Source of the DNA: Otis tarda
Taxonomy: Eukaryota; Chordata; Aves; Otidiformes; Otididae
Direction: 5' to 3'
Assembly: GCA_026413225.1 (NCBI GenBank)
Contig: CM048552.1
Span: 145,837,053 to 145,901,052, forward strand
DNA length: 64,000 bases
The stretch's first letter is position 1; each line of letters begins with the position of its first letter. Below are positions 20,092 to 30,969 of this stretch, one piece after another. Below the pieces are notes generated by a model. That model did not search any database. It worked only from the letters and a program-made list of their open reading frames with translations, and was not told where the DNA came from. The position numbers were made by a program, and so were the translations under genes.

Positions 20092-23000
20092 CTAGAGGAA
20101 CAGAGTAAGACATGTTGATTAAAGCTGTATTCATGCAGACAGTAAGTAACATCTCTTAATTACCTATTTCTCCAGGAAAACATTGTAAGAAAACACCACC
20201 CCTACTGCCTAACGGCACCCTAGGTAGCACCATGGTGTTGCTAGCATAGCACATCCTGGACAAAATGGCCCTGATAACTGTAGTTAAGACAGCAGTGTGA
20301 GTGTAAACAGCACCTGTGAGCAGAGCTCTAGAGAAAACTGATTGGAAGGGCTTTTGCTGCAAACTGATCATGCTAAAGACAATAATCTGTCAGATTAAAC
20401 AGTAACCAGGGAATTGCAGAGATACTTTTCAAAAGAAACGAGGAGCTAGAAGTACAAAAGAAGCTAATGTTGTAGTAGGGACTTTGGAGTAGAAACAGAG
20501 AAGTCAAAACTGGGTTTTGTACCACCAGAAGTCACTCTGTACAATTTCTGCCTTGGCCAGACAGAGCAGCTTCCCCATCAGACACTGCGCTCCAGTTAGG
20601 GGAGTACGAAGGGACTCAGGTCTCAATGTGCATGCATGACCCCGGAGGGGCTTTCTCACCAGCATGTGGGTCCATGGGTTGCTGGGAAAAGCAGGTGGGC
20701 ACATAATGCTGGAGCACATGCATCTCCTACAGTAGGGGTGCACAGGGAGGGGAATCCCCCTCCCCTTCCTTACTCAGAAAAGAGTGTGCATGCTTTCACT
20801 CACATGACCTGTGAGGGGTTTGTGTCTAAGTGTCAGTGAGCGAGCAAGCAATTAGAACCTTCTAGAGGTAGCTACAAGAAGGATGTTTAGATTTGTAGAC
20901 ATAAACATTTTGTAAGTAACATTTTGCTGATACTGATCCTAAATATACTTTTCACCGATTGCTAGTTAATTATATGTCACTAATAAGTCAACACACCACT
21001 TGAATCCTGATTTTGGTTAAACAATGCGTTCTGAACAGTTTTTTCCTCCTAAATATTCCTTTTACCATCTGCTATCCCATAAGTGGAAGGAAAAGAACTG
21101 CTTCTAGGCTTTGAGTACGACTATCTCCTTTTCAGGAACTCCAGAGAGCAGGACATTGCATTCAGAGCAGTGTGGAAATGCAACACTGGTACATAAATGG
21201 ATGTCTCCTGGAATGGATCTCCTGGGCTGTGCAGATACCGTGGCTCACTTTGCAAAACCAGGGTACCAAACTCAGGAACCAGGAAAGTGAATAAAGAACG
21301 TAACAACTCCCTCACTCCATAAGGAGCTAAGAGCAGAATACACAATACTAGTAGAGTCAAATAGGAAGTAAAATTACACCATAGGCCAATGCATTAACAT
21401 CCAGTAAGTTGCCTTTCACTCCTCTGTGTATTTGCTTGTTACTGAACTGGGAAGTGGGTATTACCACTTGTCTTGAACTACAAATTTCCATTTCAGTCAT
21501 TTTATCTGAATTTCAACAGCTACTAAGCTAAACTGAACAGTAGTTTCTTTGCTTTTAAGATACAACAACACTTCTTGACAAAATTTGGAAATTAGACATT
21601 GAAATAAATTCAGATAATGAAGTTTAAAATAAATAAAAAAAAAAAGCCAGAGACATCCAAAACAAAACTGTAAAATTAACCTAAAAAGATAAAGATGATG
21701 TTTTAGCTGTACTGCAAAGCAAAGAAGAAAATTCTGGTAAGTGATTCTCTTGTCAAGAATTAGGCTATTATGTTGACAGTGATCTCCTCTTGCCTTCTAT
21801 TCTGTAGTCTTAAGTGTGGGATTTAGGATTATATTGTACTGCTACAGAAATAATTTATTTGCACTTCTGCAACTTATCTTCACTTTCTTAGTGTTCATTA
21901 GAACAAAACCATATTCATGTATGTAATATGGACTAAGATGCAGTTTAAGGATGACTTGCTGAGTTTTCTTGGAAGCGGATTACAAATGCTTAAGTTTTAT
22001 TGCATTGCAACTGTGACACCTAAGCATCTACAGCTAATTTAGAAAGGATTAATTTAGATGTATGACTCAGAGGCCACATCAAAGCAATGTAGCTACTCTA
22101 CACACCTCACGGCAAAAACTCTTTTTATTTCTATTACTGTACAAGAACAACGTAACGCTCATTACAATGTCTCCACACTTTGCCAAAGAGATACGATCTT
22201 CTTTCCCTTGCCAAAGTACTCAGATTAAATAACTGGATTAAATTCTTGTGTGTCTTAAGCATACAACATATCAAAGTTACAAACTTTTACAGATTCTCCT
22301 GTCTGAAACCGTGTTCTCCTTGTACTGTATCTGAAAATAAAACAATCACAAAACCATTACTTACCTGTAATTAATTATGCCTGCGCAGCCTAATCTCCAT
22401 TCTAGGGTCTCTGTAGTGAAGTCATCAGTGTTACCAAGATCAGTAAAGCCCACAACATAGTCTTGAGTTTTTCCATCTTTTACTAGTGCTAGAGTGGGAA
22501 TTACTTTGATGCGCAGTCTCTCACACAAGAAAGGAGATTTTTCAGCATTTAATTTCAAGAATTTTGTCTCAATATGCTTTTTTGCCAATACAGTCAAATG
22601 TTTGTCCACTATTTGGCACCTGTGAAAGAAAACCCAAAATAGATAAAAGTGTTAGAATCAATAAGCCAAATAGCATGTATTTTAGAGAAAGTTTAAAAGG
22701 AACATTAATTCCTCAGATACGACCTTTATAATTAAGAATTTATTTTCAAAAGAAACTGATCTTATTTCTTCCTAATTACTCCCACATACACCTGAAAGCC
22801 TCCTTCATTTCTTGAGGCCTGCACTGATCAACAAAATCTCCCTCTGACTTCTATTCTTCCTGCTTTAGCTTCACTGCTTGTCAGCTGGAAAAATTTTTCT
22901 ATAGTGAACTTCGCATCTTCAGATGAGTTCAACACATTACAGCATTTTGGTGTTGTTTGTTTGTTTGGTTTTTTTTTTATGTCACTACCTCCACAACTGA

Positions 23001-26000
23001 GACGCAGTAACTCAATGTATAGAAAACAACAACAACAAAATTATTTGCACAGACTGCTTCAGTAGTGCTACAGGCAAAAATATTTCACTCTTCTGTTGCA
23101 ATGGAATAGAGGTGAACATACAATTATTATTTCTCAGTTCAGGGACAGTAACATGAACTGCTCAAAATACTCAGATGTCAGAGACTTGTGGAGTTGTTAC
23201 CTGCAATCTGAACTTTCTGGATTGTGTTCTTTTAAGTGGTTTGGCTTAGCTGCATGAACTCTCTGATGTGACTATCCTTTAACTCAAGAGGAGAGCCAAG
23301 TAGATCAAAAAGCTGGAGTGGGCAAGGATGAAAGCAACTTGATATTGTGGTTGGTAAGCCTGACACACTAGCTTCAAGCTGGTTGTCAGCACAACACATT
23401 TTACAAAGAAATTTCTCTGAAGTTCTTTTTCCTGAGTCTACAGACTTTGTTGGTTCAAGAAACAAGAACCAAACAATCCAAAACTGTTCTAAGCTACTTT
23501 ATTTGCAGAGATAGCCTTTCAACTTCTTTGAGTAAAAGCTACCCAAATACAACCACTTCAGAGATTTCTGAAACTTAAACATTTAACTTGGAAAATGTAG
23601 GATGCAGATACCTCACTGCATAATCCAGCTTTGACCTCTTTCAATTTGTCACATTGAGGCTGTTTCAGTTTGTATTTCATAAGCTAGAGAGAATATAACA
23701 CCTTGGAGGGGAAAAAAAACCCAAACAAAACAAAAACACAATCAACCAAGACCAGAACAACTGGCTCCTCCTTCAACAAACTACTCCAGTTTGCAACTGC
23801 ATTTTAATAGAAGACATTGAGACAGACCCACTGAGGAATAGCCTACAACCCAGAACTTCTGAAATTCTTCCAAGGAAGTGGGAGATCTTATTTTAGGTTC
23901 TATTCTGAGTCAGGACATATTCTCAGATCTAGGTCTTTCACACCCTAAAAAAGTGACATAATCACACAGGCACAAAGGAAAAGCAAATGCAATTGGTATC
24001 CACAGATCCTTTCAAAGTAAAAAGTTAAATTCTGAAGATGCCGAGACAAGTTTTTGTTTGTATTTTTGTTTTCATTTGCCAGAACTGCTCAGAATATCTC
24101 TTTCCGGAAGAACCAAAGAGATCTTTTTGAAATGCTGCTCCTGTATGGTCACATTTTCAGAGCTGACTCCCTCAAACTAAATCAATAATAAAACACAGCA
24201 CTCTCTCAAATACTGTCAAAGAAGTTACACATTTATATTCTAATCAACTAAGCAACAGACTATTAATCGTTGCCAAATCACATCCAGATTAACTGGAATA
24301 GAAAATTAAAAATAAAGTGTCTTGAGAATGGAGCAAGATGTGGAAAATGAAGGAATTTGCATACTTTTAAAAATGGCTATTTATTTATGGGATTTAAAAG
24401 AACAAAAGAACATGTCTGGTTTTGTAGACATCTATAAACAAAAGGTTTCTTGGGCATAGCTTATTTACTGTACCTGAATGTTGTATCTCTATAGAAATGG
24501 CAAACCACGTTTTTACTTTCTTTAACTTCTTGGAAAAAGTCTCTCTCACTTGGGATTTCTCTGTATTCTCCGTGTCCTTTTGAAAGCCACTCCTTTTGGA
24601 AAACACAAAAGGAAATAATTAGTACGGAGTTTGTTAGTTCTGCACCTGTCACGCAAGCTCTACAGTTTTTAAGAAAAGCAAAGGAGGGGGCCTGCAGCAG
24701 AAACACATTTCATACAGTAATAGAAGGAGAAACAAATTACTGCCTCCTCCTCAGTTCTGTTTTGAAAATATGCAAATGCCACTATGCTAGACAACACTTT
24801 TGGGTCACCTTGTTCTCAACAGCAGATAGGTGGTTGAGCAGTAAGGCTTCTGTACTTATTTGGAAACACAAATCTTGTAGAGAGCTGCATAAATTTCTAC
24901 AGTGCAGCCTCTCAGTAAGACTAGACTAGTTCAAAGATACAGAAAATTATCAGCATTTTAAAACTGCTAAATGACAGCCTGGGCTACTCTCTAAAATGTT
25001 TTTGTATGCTCAAAGAACTCTTGTCTAAAACTGATTCAAGTCATTACATGTATAAAAATAGATTTCTTCTAATTTTTCCCTCTATGAAAAAATCAGGGAA
25101 AATAAAGCCTATTAACTCAGCTGCAACAATTACGTTTATCTATCTATAGATATATATATAATAAAAGTCATACCATACAATATATATAATAACTACCAAA
25201 AAAATTAACAGACAATAAAATGCCATACTATAGAACACAAAACATACAATGCAGCAATATACCAGGTATATATTTATCTATCTATATGGAAGGCATCTTA
25301 ATATGAGCCAAGCTTCCATAAAACCATTCAGAAAACACATGCATACTATTAGTCACAAAACGTATGGAGAGATAGCATTTTGCAAGCTAAAATTTAGAGG
25401 CAACTTAAAAAACTGCCTGATTAAGTGTGCAAATACAGTTTAGAAAAAGCTAATCTAGATTTTCAACAAATGCACTTAAGAAAATAATCCAGCTTCTACA
25501 ACAGTGGAAGCTCACTGTAGTATATTAAAACAAGTACTAAGCTAAATGATTAGAAGTAGTGCAGGATGGGAGAACTTGACCAAAAATTTTAGTTTCCAGT
25601 GGGGAAAAAAAAAAAAAAAAAAAATAGATAAATCACTGTTCTTGATCTTCCAGTTTTGACTTAGCAGAGTGGAAGGAAAAACCAAAAAATATCCTGTAAG
25701 CTAAATCAGGATAGAACAAAAAATTTCCTGAACATGGTACACATGAAAAATGCATAAAAGAATGAGCACATGAAGAAGCCATCATGATGCAAATCACGAA
25801 CTGACTTATTCCTCAACAGTGGGTATGCATTAATTCCCCTCTGCACAATCCTATTCCAGAACAGTGTGGCAGCTCACTCCTTTTACTGAGTAGTATCCTA
25901 CTTCAAATTTGCATTTGAAAATGCATAAAAACAGTGATGCAAGATCAACTAACATGAACAAGTCTTTGCATGAGAACTACCACATGTTCACATCCAAGAA

Positions 26001-27164
26001 CATTCAAGTGTTATGACTTCTAAAAAAGAAAAACACTAGAATCAAATACAAACTGAACTTCAGAAGACAAGCAAACAGTGCGCCACTTCCTACTTTTGTG
26101 TTTAGAGAACCAAATGCGCTAACACTGCCAGTCCTCCAGCGTCCCAACAATGCCATAACGTTTTACTCCATTCCCGTTTCAAGCACGTCATTAGCTTTTA
26201 TGGGCTCCACCACAGCCAGAGCATCTCCTTTCAACCCAGTCACCTCCCCTACAACCCAGTTTATTTCTTTGTTTACATTGGCATAGATGGAGTAAGCTAA
26301 GAAATCTACAGCTTCCCTATTTACAATTCAGGTCTCACACGGTATACTACCAAAGTTTTGGTGACAACTATGTTCAAAGAGACTTTTTGGAGAGCATAAA
26401 GACCACACGTTAGCATGAGGTAACAGGGACCAAAGCAGAATTTCTTTACTGCAAGAAGAAATGAGCAGTCATACAAAGACAACATTTAATTGGGTCAGGA
26501 CTGGGACAAACAATTCCAGCCTAGGAACAATGAAAGACCCTGTATCATTCTTCTACAAAACTCCTTAAGAGAAGAGCATGCATCACGTACATGCCATAAC
26601 TAACAATCTCCAAAATTCAGAAGCTTAAGAAGCCCAAAGGCTTATAATTAGGTTGCCTACAAAGCTTATGCTTCCAGATTGCAACGTTCAGTGAATACAG
26701 ATGCACTCAAATCTTTGTACTACAACCCTTATTGTAAATAATTACAGAGGTTCACTCCTCCTGTTAAAAAACACAAAGCATGCACACATGGACAGACACT
26801 TGCTTTTCTGGATAATTTAAAATTAATAAGCACAGAAAGGTGAGGGAGAAGAAGAAAAAAAAAACAAACCACAAACAACCCCAAAACACTTAGTTCACAT
26901 ATACAATTTCTTTAGGATTTCCAAAAAGTCTGTTACATTGTACACATCAAGAGACGATATTACTACAGGAATTACTTGTTTCTGCTGCTGGGCCTTTTTC
27001 AGTGCCTCAAGCCTCCTTTGTTTAAGGCATTCCAATTCATCTTCATCCATTTGGTCCAGCTTCTGCATTTCAGCATCCAAACGTTCTTCCACAACCTTGG
27101 TAGTCTGAAGTATTTCATTCTCCAGAACTTTCTGAAGTATTTCAACAGAGGTATCAGCAGCCAT
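19974..27164 (-). CDS. TXNDC9: Thioredoxin domain-containing protein 9, complete CDS, 4 coding exons, 226 aa
   Basis: Cytosolic and nuclear thioredoxin-fold protein of the phosducin-like group. In mammals it binds the CCT/TRiC chaperonin and reduces its ATPase, affecting actin and tubulin folding. The exons join to 681 nt, 226 residues, the same length as human TXNDC9. Residues 1-63 form a charged helical N-terminus ([10 protein letters not shown]). About 75-180 is the thioredoxin fold, with [14 protein letters not shown], then FRCQIVDKH where a redox thioredoxin would have CxxC, then [22 protein letters not shown] including the conserved cis-proline. The tail is basic then acidic ([10 protein letters not shown]). 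Lack of CxxC implies no disulphide reductase activity, as known for the family. All introns are GT-AG. It is head-to-head with EIF5B from a shared CpG-rich region. Confidence 0.98.
20092..22364 (-). other. TXNDC9 intron 3, nothing recognised
   Basis: AT-rich intron with GTAAGT donor and CTCTAG acceptor. No repeat or RNA gene was recognised. Confidence 0.5.
22365..22619 (-). CDS. TXNDC9: TXNDC9 coding exon 3
   Basis: Residues 103-187 and two bases of 188. It carries the core thioredoxin fold, including [20 protein letters not shown] and [20 protein letters not shown]. Acceptor TTTCACAG, donor CAG|GTAAGT. Confidence 0.98.
22620..24473 (-). other. TXNDC9 intron 2, nothing recognised
   Basis: AT-rich intron with donor GTACAG. 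Short A/C-rich runs (for example near 23027 and 23710) but no element that I can name. Confidence 0.5.
24474..24592 (-). CDS. TXNDC9: TXNDC9 coding exon 2
   Basis: Residues 64-102 and two bases of codon 103, [20 protein letters not shown] to CHFYRDTTF. Acceptor TTTCCAAAAG, donor CAG|GTACAG, phase 2. Confidence 0.97.
25139..25190. repeat. TA-rich microsatellite patch
   Basis: TATCTATAGATATATATATA followed by a second TATATATA run about 30 bases later, within TXNDC9 intron 1. Confidence 0.8.
25605..25624 (+). repeat. Poly-A tract
   Basis: Uninterrupted A run of about 20 bases in TXNDC9 intron 1. No retroposon body was recognised upstream. Confidence 0.85.
26976..27164 (-). CDS. TXNDC9: TXNDC9 coding exon 1
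   Basis: Residues 1-63, [13 protein letters not shown] to KKAQQQKQ, ending in phase 0 with donor CAA|GTAATT. An acceptor (CTTTCTAG|TTAAAG) lies 6 bases upstream of the ATG, so the 5' UTR continues in an upstream exon. Confidence 0.97.
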
Positions 27165-28955
27165 CTTTAACTAGAAAGTGATCTCTTCAGAGCTGTGGAA
27201 ATAGTGATACATGGAATTAACATTTATACAAACAATTAAAAGCCTGATCTCTCTTACTTGCAGTTCACACTGTAGAGAAACAAAATGCTATTTGAAGATA
27301 AGAGTCGATAGTTCTTTTCTATATTCCAACCCCCTTTGGGGAATATTTTCACAACGAACACAGATGGCAACAAAGATACAGTCAAGTCCTATTCTCTCAA
27401 ACTCAAAGCAGCTGTTCAAAGTGCACAGGAATTTGAAATTACTTGTCAATATAAAGAAGTAAAATTAATGAGTTCCAAAGCAACACTCATCCTGGGACAG
27501 ATCCATGTACCTTTAATAAATACTCCAAAACTAGAAGACGCAACTGGAAAGTTACAAACTGCTGGGAAGAGGTGTAAGATGCCTCAGAATAAGTCTACAC
27601 AATGGTCAGTATGTAAGTTGCTACCGGTAGTTTAAATGCAATTACTTTAAGTAGCTGATGCATATTACCATATTTATATCTGAATTAACACTCCTCTCTC
27701 AGCTAAAAGAAAGACAAGGCACTCAACAGCAAATGGTTTAAGCTGCTTCAACTAGTACAAGAAAACTGCTACTGCAAACACCACCCTACAGCAGTCAGCA
27801 AAAGGATTAAAAAAACCCCAACAACCACTACCTAATTGTTATGTGAAGAAATACAACTAAAATAATTTTCTATGAAGTTCTCCCCACCAAAACACTTAAA
27901 AAAAGGCACAAAACACTAGACTAGGGTGCACAGAGTTGGGGCAACATAATTGATTTTCTTCACAATAAACTTACACTGCATTATCACTGTAATGAGTGAC
28001 AGTTTTGAAACAGGGACAGTGCACAGTCCCCCTAAACAGGTTTTCGACCTGCAGGCCACAGATGCTATGTGCTTAATTTGAGTTCTAGAATACTCTTGGC
28101 TGTATTTAAAAACAGACAAACTATCTACTTGTGTCATTGGCTTTCTAAACACCTTGCACAGAGAGACAAGAAAGCATTTTAAGTAGTGATGGGCAAAGCA
28201 CCAACACCACAGCAGCATTCCAACTGTAATGCAACATCAGCAGTGCTAAACCTGCTGCCACACTTCACACGTGTCACAGCTATGCTTGCCCTGAACTGCA
28301 GCACCTTGAGTCCTGCTGTCTGAAGCTGTTAACCGTAAAGTCTCTCCATTAGTCATTTCTATCCCCCTTTCTTGTATTTCCAGAGGAAATAAGAACCTAG
28401 CTAGATGCTCAGAGGCCACTAAGGTCTTCATGAGCTGGAGGGAATCCTGCTCAGCTGGGGCAAAGGGAAGTTCCCCCTCCAAGCAAAAAAGAAGGAAAAC
28501 GGAAAACCAGCCCCAGCCACTCCCCAGTACAGCCTGAGGCCCCCAGAGGCCTGCCGACTCCCCAGCCACAGAAGCCTGGGTGTCACCGAACTCCTCCTAC
28601 GCCGCAGGAGGCCTGCGCCCAAGGCCCGCTCCCGGGGGACTCAGCACCGCTGACGGGGCGCAGCTCTGCCCGCTCCGCCAGGTGAGCGGCACTGAGGGCC
28701 CGCTCGACACCGCCCGCCCGCAGCGGGGCCGAGGGATCCCGGTACACAGGGGGGCACCGCGCAGGCGCCGCACATCCCCGCGGGGCCGTTACAGACAACG
28801 GTCATACAGTCAGTCAGTCAGCCGCTCGCTCACCCACCCACCTCCTGATGGGGTCGCCAGGAAAAGCCTCGTCCTCCACCGACCACGGTGCCGGTGCCGG
28901 CCCCGCCACCCCCCGCCAAAACCAACCGAAGCCCCCGCGCACAACGGCCACTCAC

Positions 28956-29010
28956 CTCTTCCGCGCCCGCGCGCCTCCCCTCCCTGCCCCGCCCGCCGCG
29001 CCCCACTAGC
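28956..29010 (-). other. TXNDC9: Inferred TXNDC9 non-coding exon 1 (5' UTR)
   Basis: The minus strand has a strong donor GAAGAG|GTGAGT at 28956/28955 inside the CpG island, matching the acceptor 6 bases before the TXNDC9 ATG. Human TXNDC9 also starts with a non-coding exon in a CpG island. The transcription start is placed only roughly, downstream of the CCAAT and CGCG motifs. Confidence 0.5.
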
Positions 29011-29011
29011 C

Positions 29012-29021
29012 TCTCGCGAGA
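29012..29021. promoter_or_regulatory. CGCG palindrome TCTCGCGAGA
   Basis: Perfect 10-base palindrome known as the CGCG element, reported to be bound by BANP at CpG-island promoters when unmethylated. It sits just upstream of the inferred TXNDC9 first exon. Confidence 0.7.
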
Positions 29022-29064
29022 GCACCGACACCTGCGCGAGCACGTAGAGCTTCCCAGCGCGTTA

Positions 29065-29069
29065 ATTGG
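29065..29069 (-). promoter_or_regulatory. CCAAT box (NF-Y type)
   Basis: ATTGG on the plus strand in GTTAATTGGCCGG, giving CCAAT toward TXNDC9. It is some 50-110 bases upstream of the inferred first-exon donor, a usual spacing. Confidence 0.5.
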
Positions 29070-29110
29070 CCGGGGCGGCGGGCGCGTCCCTGCGGCGGCG
29101 GGTGACCAGG

Positions 29111-29120
29111 GCGCATGCGC
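29111..29120. promoter_or_regulatory. NRF1 palindrome GCGCATGCGC
   Basis: Perfect NRF1 core palindrome within the CpG island. NRF1 sites are typical of housekeeping promoters; an NRF1-like site also occurs at the EIF5B promoter. Confidence 0.65.
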
Positions 29121-29283
29121 AGCGTCAGTGTGGGTGTTGCACCGGCGGGCGTTGCAGCAGCAGGCCGACAGTGTGCCTGCCCCGCGAGAGGGGCGGGGCT
29201 CAGCTGGGGCCCCTCCCCTTCCGCGCGGCAGCTCCGCCCCGCGGGGACCGCCTCTGCCGGGACGCGTTGCCCGCCCACGTCCC

Positions 29284-29297
29284 GTCCCCATGGCAAC
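29284..29297. promoter_or_regulatory. X-box-like motif (RFX type)
   Basis: GTCCCCATGGCAAC, differing at two positions from the symmetric RFX consensus GTTGCCATGGCAAC. Inferred from sequence only. Confidence 0.45.
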
Positions 29298-29789
29298 CGC
29301 GCTCCTCCCGGCATGCGCGGCGGCTGTCTCCCCCTCCCCCTCCCCGGTCCCGCCGAACGGGACGCGTCTCGGGTGCGGCGCCGCTCTGGGCGGGGCTTGG
29401 CGGCGAGGGGGCGTGTCCTACCCCGCCCCTTCCTTCACCGCACCGGGGCGGCTGCGCGGCGGCGGGAGGTTGTATCAGCTGCTGGCGGGAGATATGGGGG
29501 GGTGCCCGCCGCCGCTGCCTTTTTGGGGGACTCCTTGGGGTTGGGCTTGTGAGGCCGAGGCCGGAGTCGGGGCGCGGCGGGGGCGTAACGGGCCGGGAGC
29601 CGCGGGGCAGGGCCGGGCCCTTCGAGCGATGCCGTGAGGTAAGGGCGGCGCCGCGGCGGGGGCTGGCAGGGGGGGCGGGTACCGGGCTGCGGCGGGCCCG
29701 GGCCGGGCCGGAGGCTCCTCGAGCAAACGGCTGTGCTGGTGTCCCCGGGGCTTGCCATCTCTTTGCTCCCCTTGCAAGCGCACTAGAAG

Positions 29790-30560
29790 ATCCGCAGATT
29801 TAAATAATGGGATATTAAAGTGTATTTAAAAAAAAACACAACACCTAAGTGTTCTGCTTTCTTGTTTCTTGGAAATGGGACTCCCCGGTACGGAAGTATG
29901 CTGATGCGGAAGGTGGGACGGGAAGATAAAACTCTGGGCCTTATCTGTAGGCGGCTGGGAGAGGCCGATAAGGAGTTACAGCCATACAAAGGCAGAGGGA
30001 GGTACAAAGTGAGGATTTTGGGAAGCGAAGCAAGGTGGAGGTGGTGATCCCGAGGCTGAAAGGTGAAAAGAATCGTGAGGCTTGCTCTGTCCGCAGAGCA
30101 AGATGCTGTGACAGGGCGATGACAACGACAGAAAACGTGCAGCTCTTGAAGCACATTGAACAGCGCGACGTCTGTGATCCCCGTGAGGGAGGAAAAGCTG
30201 TGCACACTGAGGAAATCTGGCGAGGAGGGAAGGAAATACCATACTCCTAATGTTGCTGCCCGGCAGCCAAACTCCCTGCGGGGGGAACCTCTGTCCCCAG
30301 CGCCGAGTTTCATCACGGCCTCCGTGCTGAGGTGCGAACCCAGCCCTGCCGCCTCTAGGCTCCCGTTTTGGCAGGAGGCCGGTCACCACAGCGGCAGGTG
30401 CCGGGCCTTTGTTGCTCACACTTCACTACCGGGGCAGCGCCGGGGATACTGGATCGGTGGAGCCCGTCGAAGGGCCGGGGGAGCGCAGCTCAGGTGCATG
30501 GAGGGGGCACAGCTACCGCCTGGTCGCTGCGCTGCCGCCATGAGCCCCAACGTCTTTCCC
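29790..30560. other. Spacer between the two CpG-rich promoter blocks
   Basis: Less GC-rich interval between the divergent promoters. Overlapping open frames occur on both strands and are not credible genes. It might be intronic to a plus-strand transcript using the donor near 29639 (see findings). Confidence 0.35.
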
Positions 30561-30733
30561 CTTAACCTCTTCGTTCCCCTAGCTGTCCCGTTTGCTTCCC
30601 GATAAAACCGTCCCGACCCTGTTCCCTTTATTCTGGCTACTCGGTCGGGTTTTTTTTGGCCCCGGCCCTCCCGGCGGCCCTGCTCTCCCCGCCCGGCTTT
30701 GGGCAGAGCGGCGCCGCCTGCTCTCTTCTCCTC

Positions 30734-30751
30734 CGACCGCTAGGGGGCGCC
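30734..30751 (+). promoter_or_regulatory. CTCF-like motif upstream of EIF5B
   Basis: CGACCGCTAGGGGGCGCC matches 17 of 18 positions of YGRCCASYAGRKGGCRSY as recalled. It is about 180 bases upstream of the EIF5B start codon. Confidence 0.6.
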
Positions 30752-30831
30752 AGCCGGCGGAGGCGCTGCCGGGGCCGGCGCGGCGGCCGCCGCTCGTCGC
30801 GGGGCAGGCCGGGACGGCGGGGGTGGGGGCG

Positions 30832-30843
30832 TGCGCCTGCGCG
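30832..30843 (+). promoter_or_regulatory. NRF1-like motif at EIF5B promoter
   Basis: TGCGCCTGCGCG has one mismatch to YGCGCAYGCGCR and lies about 90 bases before the ATG, near the expected start of transcription. Confidence 0.45.
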
Positions 30844-30934
30844 GCGCGGCGGGGGTGGCGGTACCATATGCGTGGGGCTGCGCGCGGGCGGCCGGGCAGC
30901 GCTGAGGCGGGGGACGAGCGCCGGGACCGCCGCC

Positions 30935-30969
30935 ATGGGCAAGAAGCAGAAGAACAAGAGCGAGGACAG
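30935..30969 (+). CDS. EIF5B: EIF5B coding exon 1
   Basis: [11 protein letters not shown] plus two bases of codon 12; donor CAG|GTAAGG. The ATG is in the context GCCGCCATGG, and the peptide is identical to the start of human eIF5B. Confidence 0.97.

Larger units (their letters stand above)
24593..26975 (-). other. TXNDC9 intron 1 (coding), simple repeats only
   Basis: Contains a TA-rich microsatellite patch (about 25139-25190) and an A tract (25605-25624). No RNA gene or transposon was recognised. Confidence 0.5.
28540..29780. promoter_or_regulatory. CpG island over the TXNDC9 promoter
   Basis: Very GC-rich with frequent CG dinucleotides, in sharp contrast to the AT-rich DNA on its left. 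The first TXNDC9 donor lies inside it. It is separated from the EIF5B GC-rich block by a less GC-rich stretch at about 29790-30250. Boundaries were judged by eye. Confidence 0.85.
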
